Part shown: piece after piece, positions 1-11,815 of the stretch
How the letters are laid out: each line of letters begins with the position of its first letter
Numbering within the stretch: position 1 is the first letter of the stretch
Assembly (NCBI GenBank): GCA_010093705.1
Contig: MU006089.1
Span: 2,963,561-3,027,560 of the forward strand
From: Patellaria atrata CBS 101060
Taxonomy: Eukaryota > Ascomycota > Dothideomycetes > Patellariales > Patellariaceae
Length of the DNA: 64,000 nucleotides
Direction: 5' to 3'
Made by a program: the position numbers and the translations under genes
Notes under the pieces: model-generated
The model's database searches: none
Told to the model about the DNA's origin: nothing
What the model saw: the letters and a program-made list of their open reading frames with translations, nothing else

Positions 1-861
1 AGATCTATTTATGAAGAACCACCGACTCCTGCTCAGATTGAGCAATCTCTTGTTTTACCTGACGCTATCAAAGATGAGGGACAGATATTATCTATTATCA
101 TTTTTACAAATAGAGCTCCCCTTGTTTTAGCTTTCGCAGTCACGTTGCTTAAATATACGATGCCTGAACAACCAATCTCAAGTAGACTCAGTTTAGCACA
201 GGCAGTAGTCAGTATCAACAGCCGGAGTAAAGCTGTAAGTTTAGGTCTCGAAGCGGGTAAGAGTGCGGAAGAGGAAGGTTGGGGAGAAGGTCAACCTACT
301 GTTAAAGTCATGGGTCGTGAAATCAAGACGATGAAGCGGTGGGGCTACGAATGGAAAACAAAAGACTCAAAAGAAGAAACAAAGTCATTAGATGCGTCTG
401 AAGATTCCAGTCAAGCTGAGACGCTCAAAGATGATAATAACGCACCATCACTCTGGGGGATCGATCTCGACGCTTTAAAGAAAACTAATAGTAATGGAGG
501 AACCGCTGCTCAATCAAAGGCTTCAAACTCTCTGCCTATCTATACCCCTCAATCCGCTAGAGCATACCTCCTTAGATCGTTCGACTCTTCAGCAGGTCTG
601 TCATCAAACGACTACAGCCCAAAGAAAAAACCATCGAATGCGACTATCGCTGAGAGGAAGGAGCGTAACTTAGCCTTACTCCTTGGTGCTCTTGAACTCC
701 TGTTTGAATCCTGGGCTCCCCATATCGATAAAACGCAGTTAGACAGCCGCACCTGGTCCTGGTACGTTCGCGTACGTCCTGAGGTTGAGAGCGGTGTTGC
801 TGGTTGGGGTGGTAAAGGAGACGTTAAATTGGTGGATATTCTAGCTTTACGGCGAACCTAA
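1..861 (+). CDS. Unrecognised conserved-looking protein, 3' part (cut by window start)
   Basis: The frame is open from base 1 to the stop at 859-861 (286 codons), so the start lies upstream of the window. The visible protein opens with a short hydrophobic, strand-like stretch. A block follows containing ISSRLSLAQAVVSINSRSKA and a Gly/Trp-rich segment ending RWGYEW. A Ser/Asp-rich linker comes next, and the C-terminal part has many charged helices and ends in a Trp-rich motif (RTWSWYVRVRPEV) followed by GGKGDVKLVDILALRR. The alternation of conserved-looking blocks and a low-complexity linker suggests a real fungal protein. I do not recognise the family, and no catalytic motif or membrane segment is evident. 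It converges on the HAD-like gene downstream, with only about 117 bases between the two stop codons. Confidence 0.6.
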   Translation, partial: RSIYEEPPTPAQIEQSLVLPDAIKDEGQILSIIIFTNRAPLVLAFAVTLLKYTMPEQPISSRLSLAQAVVSINSRSKAVSLGLEAGKSAEEEGWGEGQPTVKVMGREIKTMKRWGYEWKTKDSKEETKSLDASEDSSQAETLKDDNNAPSLWGIDLDALKKTNSNGGTAAQSKASNSLPIYTPQSARAYLLRSFDSSAGLSSNDYSPKKKPSNATIAERKERNLALLLGALELLFESWAPHIDKTQLDSRTWSWYVRVRPEVESGVAGWGGKGDVKLVDILALRRT

Positions 862-978
862 AGTACTTCCATCACCGGTGATCATTTTACACTTTAGGGT
901 GTAAAATAATAGAGTCCCTTCTTCAGGACATTACTGGAAAAGACCATCTATGCCGCCAATATCTCTTGCCCGCAGCGT

Positions 979-2014
979 TCATACTTGGTCCGAATCGCCC
1001 GAGTCAAGTGGTTTCCATGATAACAAAGGCATTAAGCTTGCCTCCATCGAAGCATTGGTCCTCCATGCATCCATTATAAGCTTCCTTCTATGTTCCATAC
1101 TTAGACTCTCTTTTGACCTATCGATCAACATTGAAGACCATCCAGCTCTTCGAGCCCCTATCACATCTTCTGCCATGCTGTCTCCGACGTATAGCATTTC
1201 GAATGAATCAATGTATCGAATGGACTCTGTATTACGTGATAGGTGCTGAGCTAAAAGTGTCTCCGCTGCCTTGAATATTCCCGGATCGGGCTTGACGACG
1301 CCAACGTCATAACTCATGACAACGAAATCAATGTCATTCTCCGCGTGATTTGTTTCAATTCCACTTTCCGTCCTCCCGAACATCTGCGGGGAGACATCAA
1401 GTCCAAAGGATCTCAGGACACCTGGGACACGATCGTCGGAATTCGAGATGATACCAACAACTGTTTGTTCCCAGGGCCATTCATGAGTTTTTTTTGAGTT
1501 TTTATGTGTAGACTTTCTCAATTCTCGAAGTGATTTGAAGAAGGGCATGACATCTTCGAACATCTGGTAGCCATCGGAATTGGAGAACCTAGTCATCAAC
1601 TCACTTGTCATCCGTTCGGGAACTGCTGCTCCTGATGATACGAAAGGCTTAAAGGTAGCATTGATGACCTGACAGCAAATTCAGGTCTCTACAATTGTGA
1701 TTTCTTGTGTCTTACAGAAGACTCACATTGCTCCACCATTGGCTAGCATCCACACCATTCACTTTACCGTAGTTCGGGTTCCGACTTCTCTCTTTCTTGA
1801 AAGCTTGATGATATGTCAATTACCAGTTCATTCCAGCAGAGCACTATCACTTACCCTCATGGAATTTCTCAGTAAGTTCCGTTTCAGAGAAACCCGTGAT
1901 GCCATATTTTCGAGCTATCTCCCCATATTGCTGAGCAATCGGCCTCTTGGGCCGAAACAGGGTACCAAACGCATCTAAGCACAAGAGCAGATTCTTTCTG
2001 GGAGATGGCGACAT
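979..2014 (-). CDS. HAD-superfamily hydrolase (HDHD3-like)
   Basis: Three exons: 2014-1855, 1803-1727 and 1668-979, giving 308 aa. The frame closes exactly across both introns (51 and 58 bases). Haloacid dehalogenase motifs appear in order. Motif I is LDAFGTLF near residue 14, with the nucleophilic Asp at its start. A small cap region with a WW motif follows in exon 2. Motif II is GIISNSDD, motif III the Lys of VVKPDPGIF, and motif IV LYVGDSMAEDVIGARRAG. This order fits the HDHD3/REG-2-like group of cytosolic HAD phosphatases, whose substrates are mostly unknown. In motif I the second Asp is replaced (DAFGT), as is common in this subgroup and in dehalogenase-like members, so phosphatase activity is not assured. 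It diverges from the DUF7918 gene across a 783-base spacer. Confidence 0.88.
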
Positions 2015-2797
2015 GTATATGATAACATAAGACGGGGGAATGTGATGTATAGAGAAATTACAGCTCGGGTATCGTCTTGCGAGATGCCCTATCGTCTGGT
2101 TGATTAGGAGTAGATCCGGTCTTTAAACTGCATGATATAGGGATAATCTAGCGGATTGACATGGTGACTAGCTGGGCAATGCCTGTGGTGTTTTATGATA
2201 TACGTTGTCCAGAGCTATACATTTCTTTGATATCTTATGAGCGGTGATGCTACGGCCCCCCGGTCTAGGCTGCCTGGTTGGAGTTGGACTGTTGGAGTTG
2301 CCCGCACTGCCAAGATTGACCGGGGCCGGCTAGTTCCAGTTCTACTCACCTGGGGAGTCTGATACTTGAAGAACTACTTTCGAAACAACATCACCGCCCG
2401 TTTGAGCTTCCTCAAATCAAACCTCCGCCCTCATAGAAACGGGCTCTTTTTGTCTCTGGCTGCTAACTGCAGATAGTTCTCTTGTCTTTTTCAACATATA
2501 ACCTTTCCCCATAAAAATTTCCTAGAGACGCATGTGTGACAATTGTATCCACGCGATTGGCATCGCTCCTTGAGCGAACTTTATCCCCACGTCGGTATAA
2601 CCTTACTCGCATCTCTACGTCTTGAAGCTTAAATAAGCCTTCTTCTCTGGTCGATACATCGCTGGATTTTACACTTATCTGTGGAGCTCCAACGAATTGT
2701 AACGCCCCGCTGGATAGTAAGCTTCACAGAGATAGTTGTACCCGCCCCCCAACTACAAAAACAATACTGTTAACCCACTTCAAGGACAACCGCAAAC
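2015..2797. other. Divergent intergenic spacer
   Basis: Region between the HAD-like gene (-) and the DUF7918 gene (+). It must hold both promoters. I see pyrimidine-rich stretches near 2450-2500 and 2740-2760 but no motif I would name. Confidence 0.5.
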
Positions 2798-4775
2798 ATG
2801 CCTTGCTTCCAGGGCTTAGCTGTTAGCATTCACACTCCGGATGGTCCTCTACCCGAGTATTCCATTCAGAAACAATCAAAGTTCCATCGTATCACGTCGT
2901 ACATACCCGTTCCCCCCGCCAAAATACCGCCTGGATCGACCAAGCCTGAGCAATCGACCTTTCAGATCTCAATCACTCTTCTTACTCCCGGCTTGAATGT
3001 TCCATACTCAACCCCGAAACCTACACCAGAAGAGCCGTATCCCCGTCCTAAAGTTGTCAGCGGACTACCTGGCTACGGTCAAGAGAGGGGCAAGTATGGA
3101 CCCGTTATTGGGCCATATATACCCTTGACCCAGTCACCGAACGAAACTATTGCGGCTTATATCTATTTTGATGGTCGTGCTAAAGAGGAGGTTGCAACAC
3201 TTTTGAGACGTGGAGAGGAGACATGGGTCAACTCAAGATGGGTCAGCGTCCCCGAATCTGAAGGCGGAGGTCTCGCGGAACGAGAATTCATCTTCCGGGA
3301 AGTCGGTCTGGAACGATGGCTCAATGGTCTCGATCTTGAAGGCAAAGACAAGGATGTGGCGGCGCGAATTGAGCGACGCAAGCAGAGGCTAGAGAAGAAG
3401 AGGCGCAAGAAGAGGGAGACGATCGGAAGTGATGATCAGGATGATGACCTAGATATGCTTAAGAAGAAACCGTTAGAGCGTAATGGGGTCTTAAGGTATG
3501 GTGACAATAAGAGTGCCCCAGTGGAAGCACTATCGGGCGATGATGGATTGTTCACGTCCGACTCCGACTCAGAAGACGAACCACCCATGCCTGAAGCAGC
3601 TGGTCAAATCAAGGTTGCATTGTTTCGCGTACTCGCATCTGGAGAGATCAAACGAGGAGAATATTCACCTCAATTCGATGTCCATGATGACGAGGAGAAC
3701 GCCGGAAATTCGGGCGATGGCGATGCAGACATTGACCATACCACAAGCTTTGCAAAGCCAAAGACATTGGATCCAAAGTCGATCAGCACACAAACTGTTA
3801 CTGGTATCGATCCACCTGACAAACCATATGCCGTATTTACCTTCCTATATAGGGGTGAACGTAAGTAAAAATTTCCGGCTACCTTCTACATACTAACAAA
3901 TTATTAGGACAATTACAAAAAATGGCCATCCTTCCCACACCAGTAGAAAAGAAATCTCCCGTGGCGACGAAACGAAAATCTACGCAGCTCGACTTCTCCA
4001 GCTTAGGCCCACTGTCCACCACCGGCACCAAGGCCTTCGCCGGTTATCGCGACCCAGCGTCGAAACCCACTTTCCGAAAGTCCGGGAACAAGCAAGATGA
4101 CGACGTCATGGACAGCGATGCCGATGATGAGGACGACGCTCCCACGATAGAGGAGATAGAAGAAGATCTCAAAGCAGAACTTGCAGGTATGCTCTCACCT
4201 GAAGATGCTCTTAGGCAAGGAGAGCTGGCTGAGGGAGTGCGGAAGATTAAGGTAAGTCAAACTCTTTTTTCTCCATTCATGCTACAATCAACTGACGCAT
4301 ACTCTAGCTCAAACGACAACACTCTGCTGAACCCCTCAACGCCCACTCCCCCCAGAAATCCCCTGCTCCCGCTTCTCCCAGTAAAGACAATACTCCTGAT
4401 CCCTCGGCTTCGACGACTGGTGCTCTCGATGCCTCCAACGTTTCATCCGTCACGAACAACTCGACACTTCCTCCAGCTCTTGGTGCAGGCATTCCAAACT
4501 TGACGGCTTCAGATGTCACCCCAGAATCCATTGTCGGCTCCCCGTTTAAGAAACAGCGCGCAAGTCTTCCTGGATTCGATGACAGTGTTAGAAAGAGCTT
4601 GGGTGCGAAGTTTGCAGCGGGTGCAATGGGAGGAGGCGAGAAGGAAAGGAGCAAGAGTGGTAGTGGATTGCTTGGCTTAGGGCTTGGAGGAGTCACCGAG
4701 GGTACGAGTCTAGATGGAGCTCTAGCAGAAACAAAAGCAGCGAAAGAAGAGAAGATGGAGGAGGATGAGCTGTGA
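2798..4775 (+). CDS. DUF7918-domain protein
   Basis: Exons 2798-3860, 3908-4251 and 4308-4775 give 624 aa, with frames closing across introns of 47 and 56 bases. The start has the context AACATGCC. The first 190 or so residues form the folded part. They resemble the fungal DUF7918 domain (a beta-rich region with a C-terminal EREFIFREVGLERWLNGLD-type strand/helix) and open with VSIHTPDGPLPEYSI. A Lys/Arg-rich helix follows (residues about 195-220). The rest is low-complexity, acidic and Ser/Pro-rich, with a GSPFKKQRASLPGFDDSVRK motif near the end that could be a phosphorylation or nuclear signal. The function of the family is not known to me. Acidic clusters plus basic patches suggest a nuclear or chromatin-associated protein, which is inference only. 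Confidence 0.85.
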
Positions 4776-5804
4776 CTTGCCCTTGCGGGGGAGGTCAGTG
4801 TGCAGAGGGCGTTTGGCTGAATCAATTCAGGTACGTAAGGGCATGCGAGTGATTATATTGAGCCCTGTCAAGAATCTTGACAGCGCAAACGAAGGACTAT
4901 CAGAAGTGGGAGCGGGATAGCCATGTCTCACGTGCTCGTTTCTTATATGTATACTCCATAGAGGGTCGGAGGATTTATTGTCTGCTTTGATCTCAATTTC
5001 TCAAAGGGGGCGAAAATCATCGATGCGACATCGGATTGGATACAAATCCAGAGATGGTGGTGCGACTCTGGAGCTATCTTGATTGATTCGAGTTGGAAAT
5101 GCATGTTGATTGATGGTTCATCGTGTACAGTACCTGCCACACATCAGATACATATCAGTTGCCGCAACGAAATAAGAGCGTTATTCAAAACCCAATCGGG
5201 CCATCTCTTAGCATAGATTGGACTATTGGGACTTGATAACGGCAATAGACGTTTGATATACTCACATTATTCCGAACAATGCTGTTCAGGTAAACATGCT
5301 ACGTACGTCCCAAGAAGCAATATACAGCTTACCATATACTGAATAGACCAATACTCATTGCAAGGCGTTTCCCACGATAACTGTAGGCGAAGACAATATT
5401 CCACATATCCCTCCAAGTAAGCACCACTTTCGAGATCGGAAGTTTGACAGCTTGTGATTGCACGTCACATGTGATGGACACGTTGGGGCTTGCATCTGCA
5501 TTATTTGTTGTCATAAGGGTAGAAGGATGGATAGATGGAGGCTAAAGGGTGCTAACAACAAGATAAACGTACAGAAAAGTAGCTTGATCGGCTTCTCTTC
5601 AACTCAAAACTTTTTCTTTAGCTTGACCATCATTTTCTCCCTTCCCCGTCTGGTGTGGAGCTTGACATCTGAAGCTCAACGTCATATCTTGTTAAACCCC
5701 GCCATCCTATTCCTCCAAAATTTCCCCAGCTAAATTCCAACTTAAACCTCAATTCTCTCTTCTCCACTCCAATTGCATAGAATTCACTTTAATACTAATA
5801 CATC
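4776..5804. other. Intergenic region upstream of phosphoglucomutase
   Basis: No coding frame stands out on either strand. The last 100 bases are pyrimidine-rich and form the likely leader of the phosphoglucomutase gene. Confidence 0.5.
5700..5780 (+). promoter_or_regulatory. Pyrimidine-rich leader of phosphoglucomutase
   Basis: A CT-rich tract directly upstream of the ATG at 5805. Such tracts around the transcription start are typical of strongly expressed fungal housekeeping genes. The exact start site cannot be read from sequence. Confidence 0.4.
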
Positions 5805-7686
<1,882 letters not shown>

Positions 7687-8102
7687 GGGGTGGATGAGCT
7701 TACTCGAGGGGAAAGGGGAGGATAGTGATAGGGGAAGGGGAAAATGAATGTATCGATATAAATAAGAAGTATATGGATGAATGGACATATCGATATGGAA
7801 TATAAGAATATATGCTAAATGAACATAGCGATAAGAAAATAAACGTTAGACGAGAATAGAGTCTCGGAACATGATTTTGCTCTGCTCGTTGCTCTAAACA
7901 CCATGATAGCTCCTAGATCTCACTACCTAAAAAGCATGTCTCCTCTTAAGTTCTTTCATTCTCGTAGCAGGCGACGTATAATTGTACCGTTTGACTTACC
8001 CTTGAAACTAACAATAGCAACATGCCTACATCCGCTCGTACCACGTCCTTCCTATCATCCCACGACCTGAGCACCCCCAACCCCCAACCCACAATTCACC
8101 CC
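7687..8102. other. Phosphoglucomutase 3' region up to the gap
   Basis: Probably 3' UTR of phosphoglucomutase (AT-rich, repeated tatcgatat words near 7755-7800). A C-rich low-complexity run (8075-8102) then leads into the assembly gap. The 3' end of the AAA gene on the other strand may reach here but cannot be traced. Confidence 0.4.
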
Positions 8103-8912
8103 NNNNNNNNNNNNNNNNNNNNNNNNNNNNNNNNNNNNNNNNNNNNNNNNNNNNNNNNNNNNNNNNNNNNNNNNNNNNNNNNNNNNNNNNNNNNNNNNNN
8201 NNNNNNNNNNNNNNNNNNNNNNNNNNNNNNNNNNNNNNNNNNNNNNNNNNNNNNNNNNNNNNNNNNNNNNNNNNNNNNNNNNNNNNNNNNNNNNNNNNNN
8301 NNNNNNNNNNNNNNNNNNNNNNNNNNNNNNNNNNNNNNNNNNNNNNNNNNNNNNNNNNNNNNNNNNNNNNNNNNNNNNNNNNNNNNNNNNNNNNNNNNNN
8401 NNNNNNNNNNNNNNNNNNNNNNNNNNNNNNNNNNNNNNNNNNNNNNNNNNNNNNNNNNNNNNNNNNNNNNNNNNNNNNNNNNNNNNNNNNNNNNNNNNNN
8501 NNNNNNNNNNNNNNNNNNNNNNNNNNNNNNNNNNNNNNNNNNNNNNNNNNNNNNNNNNNNNNNNNNNNNNNNNNNNNNNNNNNNNNNNNNNNNNNNNNNN
8601 NNNNNNNNNNNNNNNNNNNNNNNNNNNNNNNNNNNNNNNNNNNNNNNNNNNNNNNNNNNNNNNNNNNNNNNNNNNNNNNNNNNNNNNNNNNNNNNNNNNN
8701 NNNNNNNNNNNNNNNNNNNNNNNNNNNNNNNNNNNNNNNNNNNNNNNNNNNNNNNNNNNNNNNNNNNNNNNNNNNNNNNNNNNNNNNNNNNNNNNNNNNN
8801 NNNNNNNNNNNNNNNNNNNNNNNNNNNNNNNNNNNNNNNNNNNNNNNNNNNNNNNNNNNNNNNNNNNNNNNNNNNNNNNNNNNNNNNNNNNNNNNNNNNN
8901 NNNNNNNNNNNN
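8103..8912. other. Assembly gap (810 N)
   Basis: A run of N. It removes the 3' part of the AAA ATPase gene. The C-rich sequence at its left edge may have stopped the assembly. Confidence 1.
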
Positions 8913-10918
8913 TACCTTTCGATTTGATGGGGGTTTGTGCCGATGTCTGTGCATGTGAGGGAGAGGAGAGGGCGGCGGGTGAATTCGGCTACGCATTCTG
9001 GGGCATATTAGATGTTGTGGCTTCAGCGGTGTGGGTTGAGATATTCATGCCTGCGGTATATGTCTTTCCGACCCCGGGTTTTCCATGCAGGAGGACAATC
9101 ATACCTTCGCCTTTCCCCTGCTCGAAGTCTGATTTCCAGAGACCAGCCTTTTCGTCTTCTTCCTCGACTTCGCGGGTATATTTGATTGAGAGGTTCTTTA
9201 GCAAAGTCCGGATATCATCGTCGATCACGAGCTCATTGATCATGTTCGTGTCAAATTTAGGTTCGGAGAAGCATCCAGCGTCAAGCCGTTCTAGGATGAT
9301 GACATATCAGTATAGTTTCGTGACCAGCACATGTAGAATATAAAACTCACCCCATCGTCTAGTCTTCAAATGAAATCCATCAACATTACGATCGCAAAGG
9401 AAATACTGATGGGGCGTTAATTCTGTAACCGTCAGGGGGTTAATCCTCGCATAATCTGCAAACCGAGATTTCCGCTTGTTTCTATCGTTAAGGTCTTTAC
9501 ACCTCTTGCAAGAACAGTTAGGGATCCCTCCGATAGTCCGTTCACCCACGTCTTCGGAGAGGAGGGGTGGTATTTTGACATTCGGTGGCTTCTCCGCCTG
9601 GACTTTTCCCCAGAAGCTTTCGGCATCTACCATGACGAGGCCGTTGATTTTATGACGGGGAAATGTTGTTGTCTCGCCAGAGTATGAGAGGCATTGTTTT
9701 TCTATATCTCTGTGTAAGCGAAGTGAATATAACGGGATGATAATTATTATTTGGAAGCATACGAGTAAGTCGAAAGAACATCTTCCCTCGCTCTTCTAGC
9801 CGCTTTGTCATAGCATCAAGACTCTCTCCCCGAATATCCTCCCGTAAATATTTGCAGGGAAATATATCGAGACTGGAGATCTCCTTTTCTCCCTCGAATG
9901 GTAGAACCGTGGCAACGGCATTTCGTGGACCAATGAATACAGCATCGTAATCTAAATTCCATAAGGTGATTTCATACCTTGATGGATAGCCATTTGACAG
10001 TTTCCAATGTACGCTTTTGACGACATAGCTATCGAGCGTACCGCAGCTGTCCGTATCATAGAATACATCGGTCCCTGGCTTGAACAGTGTCCATAATAGC
10101 TCGTATGTAACAACAGGTCGTTCCCTTTCATGCCTCTCCTTCTGCTTCTCCAATGAGTCCTTTTGCGTATCCTTGAGAAAATCGAGGATAATGCCTAGAT
10201 GTTCATAAGTATCCGCCTCCCCAACACAAGCTTCGGCCTCGTCATTCTGAACCCGATTCTCGGGCGCAAAGATCTGTCGATACTCCTCCAGTTCCTTTAG
10301 ATGATGGACAAGCAGTAAATATGGCTCATGAATCGTTATGGAATCCCCAATCAAGTTCTGCCCGGGATAATATTCCACAACCGCGCGCAAAGCATTAATA
10401 ACAGCAGCTGAGTTGATTTGAATATATTTATACCCCATCGAATGAATTGGAGGTGGCTTGACCGAATCACGAAAAGCATATGCTGCCCTCTCGATAGCTG
10501 TATAAGCTATAGTAACAACTTCTAACACGGGTTCTTCAGGGGGTGACTTTGTCGCTGCGAACCTGTCTGATTCTTCCTCGAAGACAACTGCACTGGATGA
10601 GACATGCCTGTACTCGATTTTGTGGACGACTTTCGGTACGCGTGGCCGTGGGCTCCTGTTTTCGTATGGTCGTCCCCGGTCGTTGTATGGCCGGTTACGA
10701 TCATTGTATTCGATTTCTGTAAGGGGTGTGACATTTCCTGATCTTCCGCTACCACTCAGTTGGCTGGGATCTCGCTGAATAGGCCTTGCGTTGGCATCGT
10801 GCGGAAGAGGGATATCTTCTGCTTGTCGACTATCGGTGAGACCATTGGGCATTCGATCATCTATTTTAGATTCTACCCGAGGTTGATCGGACTCATCAAG
10901 GCCAGCTTCTGCACTCAT
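8913..10918 (-). CDS. DUF7025/AAA+ ATPase, 3' part lost in gap
   Basis: Visible exons are 10918-9763, 9707-9351, 9290-9051 and 8988 into the gap, about 610 codons. The N-terminus (to about residue 110) is Arg/Asn-rich and disordered. A DUF7025-type domain follows (LLWTLFKPGTDVFYDTD, later SLDIFPCKYL and GLVMVDAESFWGKVQ). The AAA+ core then starts with Walker A, HGKPGVGKTYTA. The text continues into the typical AEFTRRPLLSLTCTDIG strand just before the gap, so Walker B, sensor and arginine-finger regions are not visible. This family is abundant in filamentous fungi and its function is unknown; an ATP-driven remodelling role is inferred from the fold. Intron 1 needs the GAG acceptor at 9709-9708 to keep the frame, and intron 3 has a GC donor. 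Bases 8914-8913 look like the start of another donor. Confidence 0.85.
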
Positions 10919-11815
10919 GTTGAAATTTGAAATTTAGATGTACACCACGAACAAAGTTTTTCTTTATCTGATATGAGCTGGGAACTCAACAGATCCCGAT
11001 CATCTGTGCAGCTACGAACGAAAGTAATGGAAAAATACAACAAACTTCATGAAGAAACGTATGAGTTTAGCGAGTGAAAAGGTGTTGAATTACTCTTTAA
11101 CTTATAATATGATCAGGAGAAGAACTGAGATCCTGCATCCTCTGAAGGAGGTACCTTATTGCTACCTATTAGGCAACAACTACCGGTCAGAACAACGACC
11201 GGAATCAAATACAGGGAGAACGCAAATGGGAGACAGTGGAATAAATCCAAACTCGCAAAGAAAAAGATACCAAACAGAAAAGCTGCAGATTGTGCAAAGG
11301 CTGAGGCTGAGGCTGAAACTGAAGGAACTAGAAGAAGCGTTAGCGGTCGAGAATTCTAGTCTTCGCCAAGGCAGTCTCCCAGTCCTATCCAATCAGAACA
11401 AATAATATTGTGGAAGAAGGTTGGACATGGGGCTGACTTTGATCATATTGCTACCGAAACTCACCGCTGGGTATCCCATTCTAGTGATATATACTAAGTA
11501 AATAGATGAAGAAAGATCTATAGTGTCAGCAAAGTAAAGGATATCACGTTTCAAGCGATGCTCTAAGTAGAGAAATTATGTTTTCCCTTGATTAACTGTC
11601 TAGAAATGCTCCCGTTCAGTGAGGAGCCGCCAGATATGAAGACACGAGACAGCTTTAGCCATGCAACCTAATGCATAGTACGCCCACCAGGACGACAAAG
11701 CACGAAAGAGGAACACCGCCCATGTGCAGATACATGATGCGCCCTAGGAAACCCATCCCAAAGCCCTATCAGTAACAGTACTATTCAGAGGTACCTGAGC
11801 TATCCATAGAACAGC
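10919..11815. other. Spacer between AAA gene and NST1
   Basis: Upstream region of the AAA gene and 3' flank of NST1. A 118-codon ATG frame on the plus strand (11049-11405) ends in a Lys/Arg/Leu/Glu-rich helix but has no recognisable domain, so I do not call it a gene. Confidence 0.4.

Noticed and set aside
11049-11405. 118-codon plus-strand ATG frame ending in a basic/leucine-rich helix, bZIP-like at a glance
   Set aside because: No regular heptad leucines and no basic-region signature. It lies in the upstream region of the AAA gene and has no recognisable homology.
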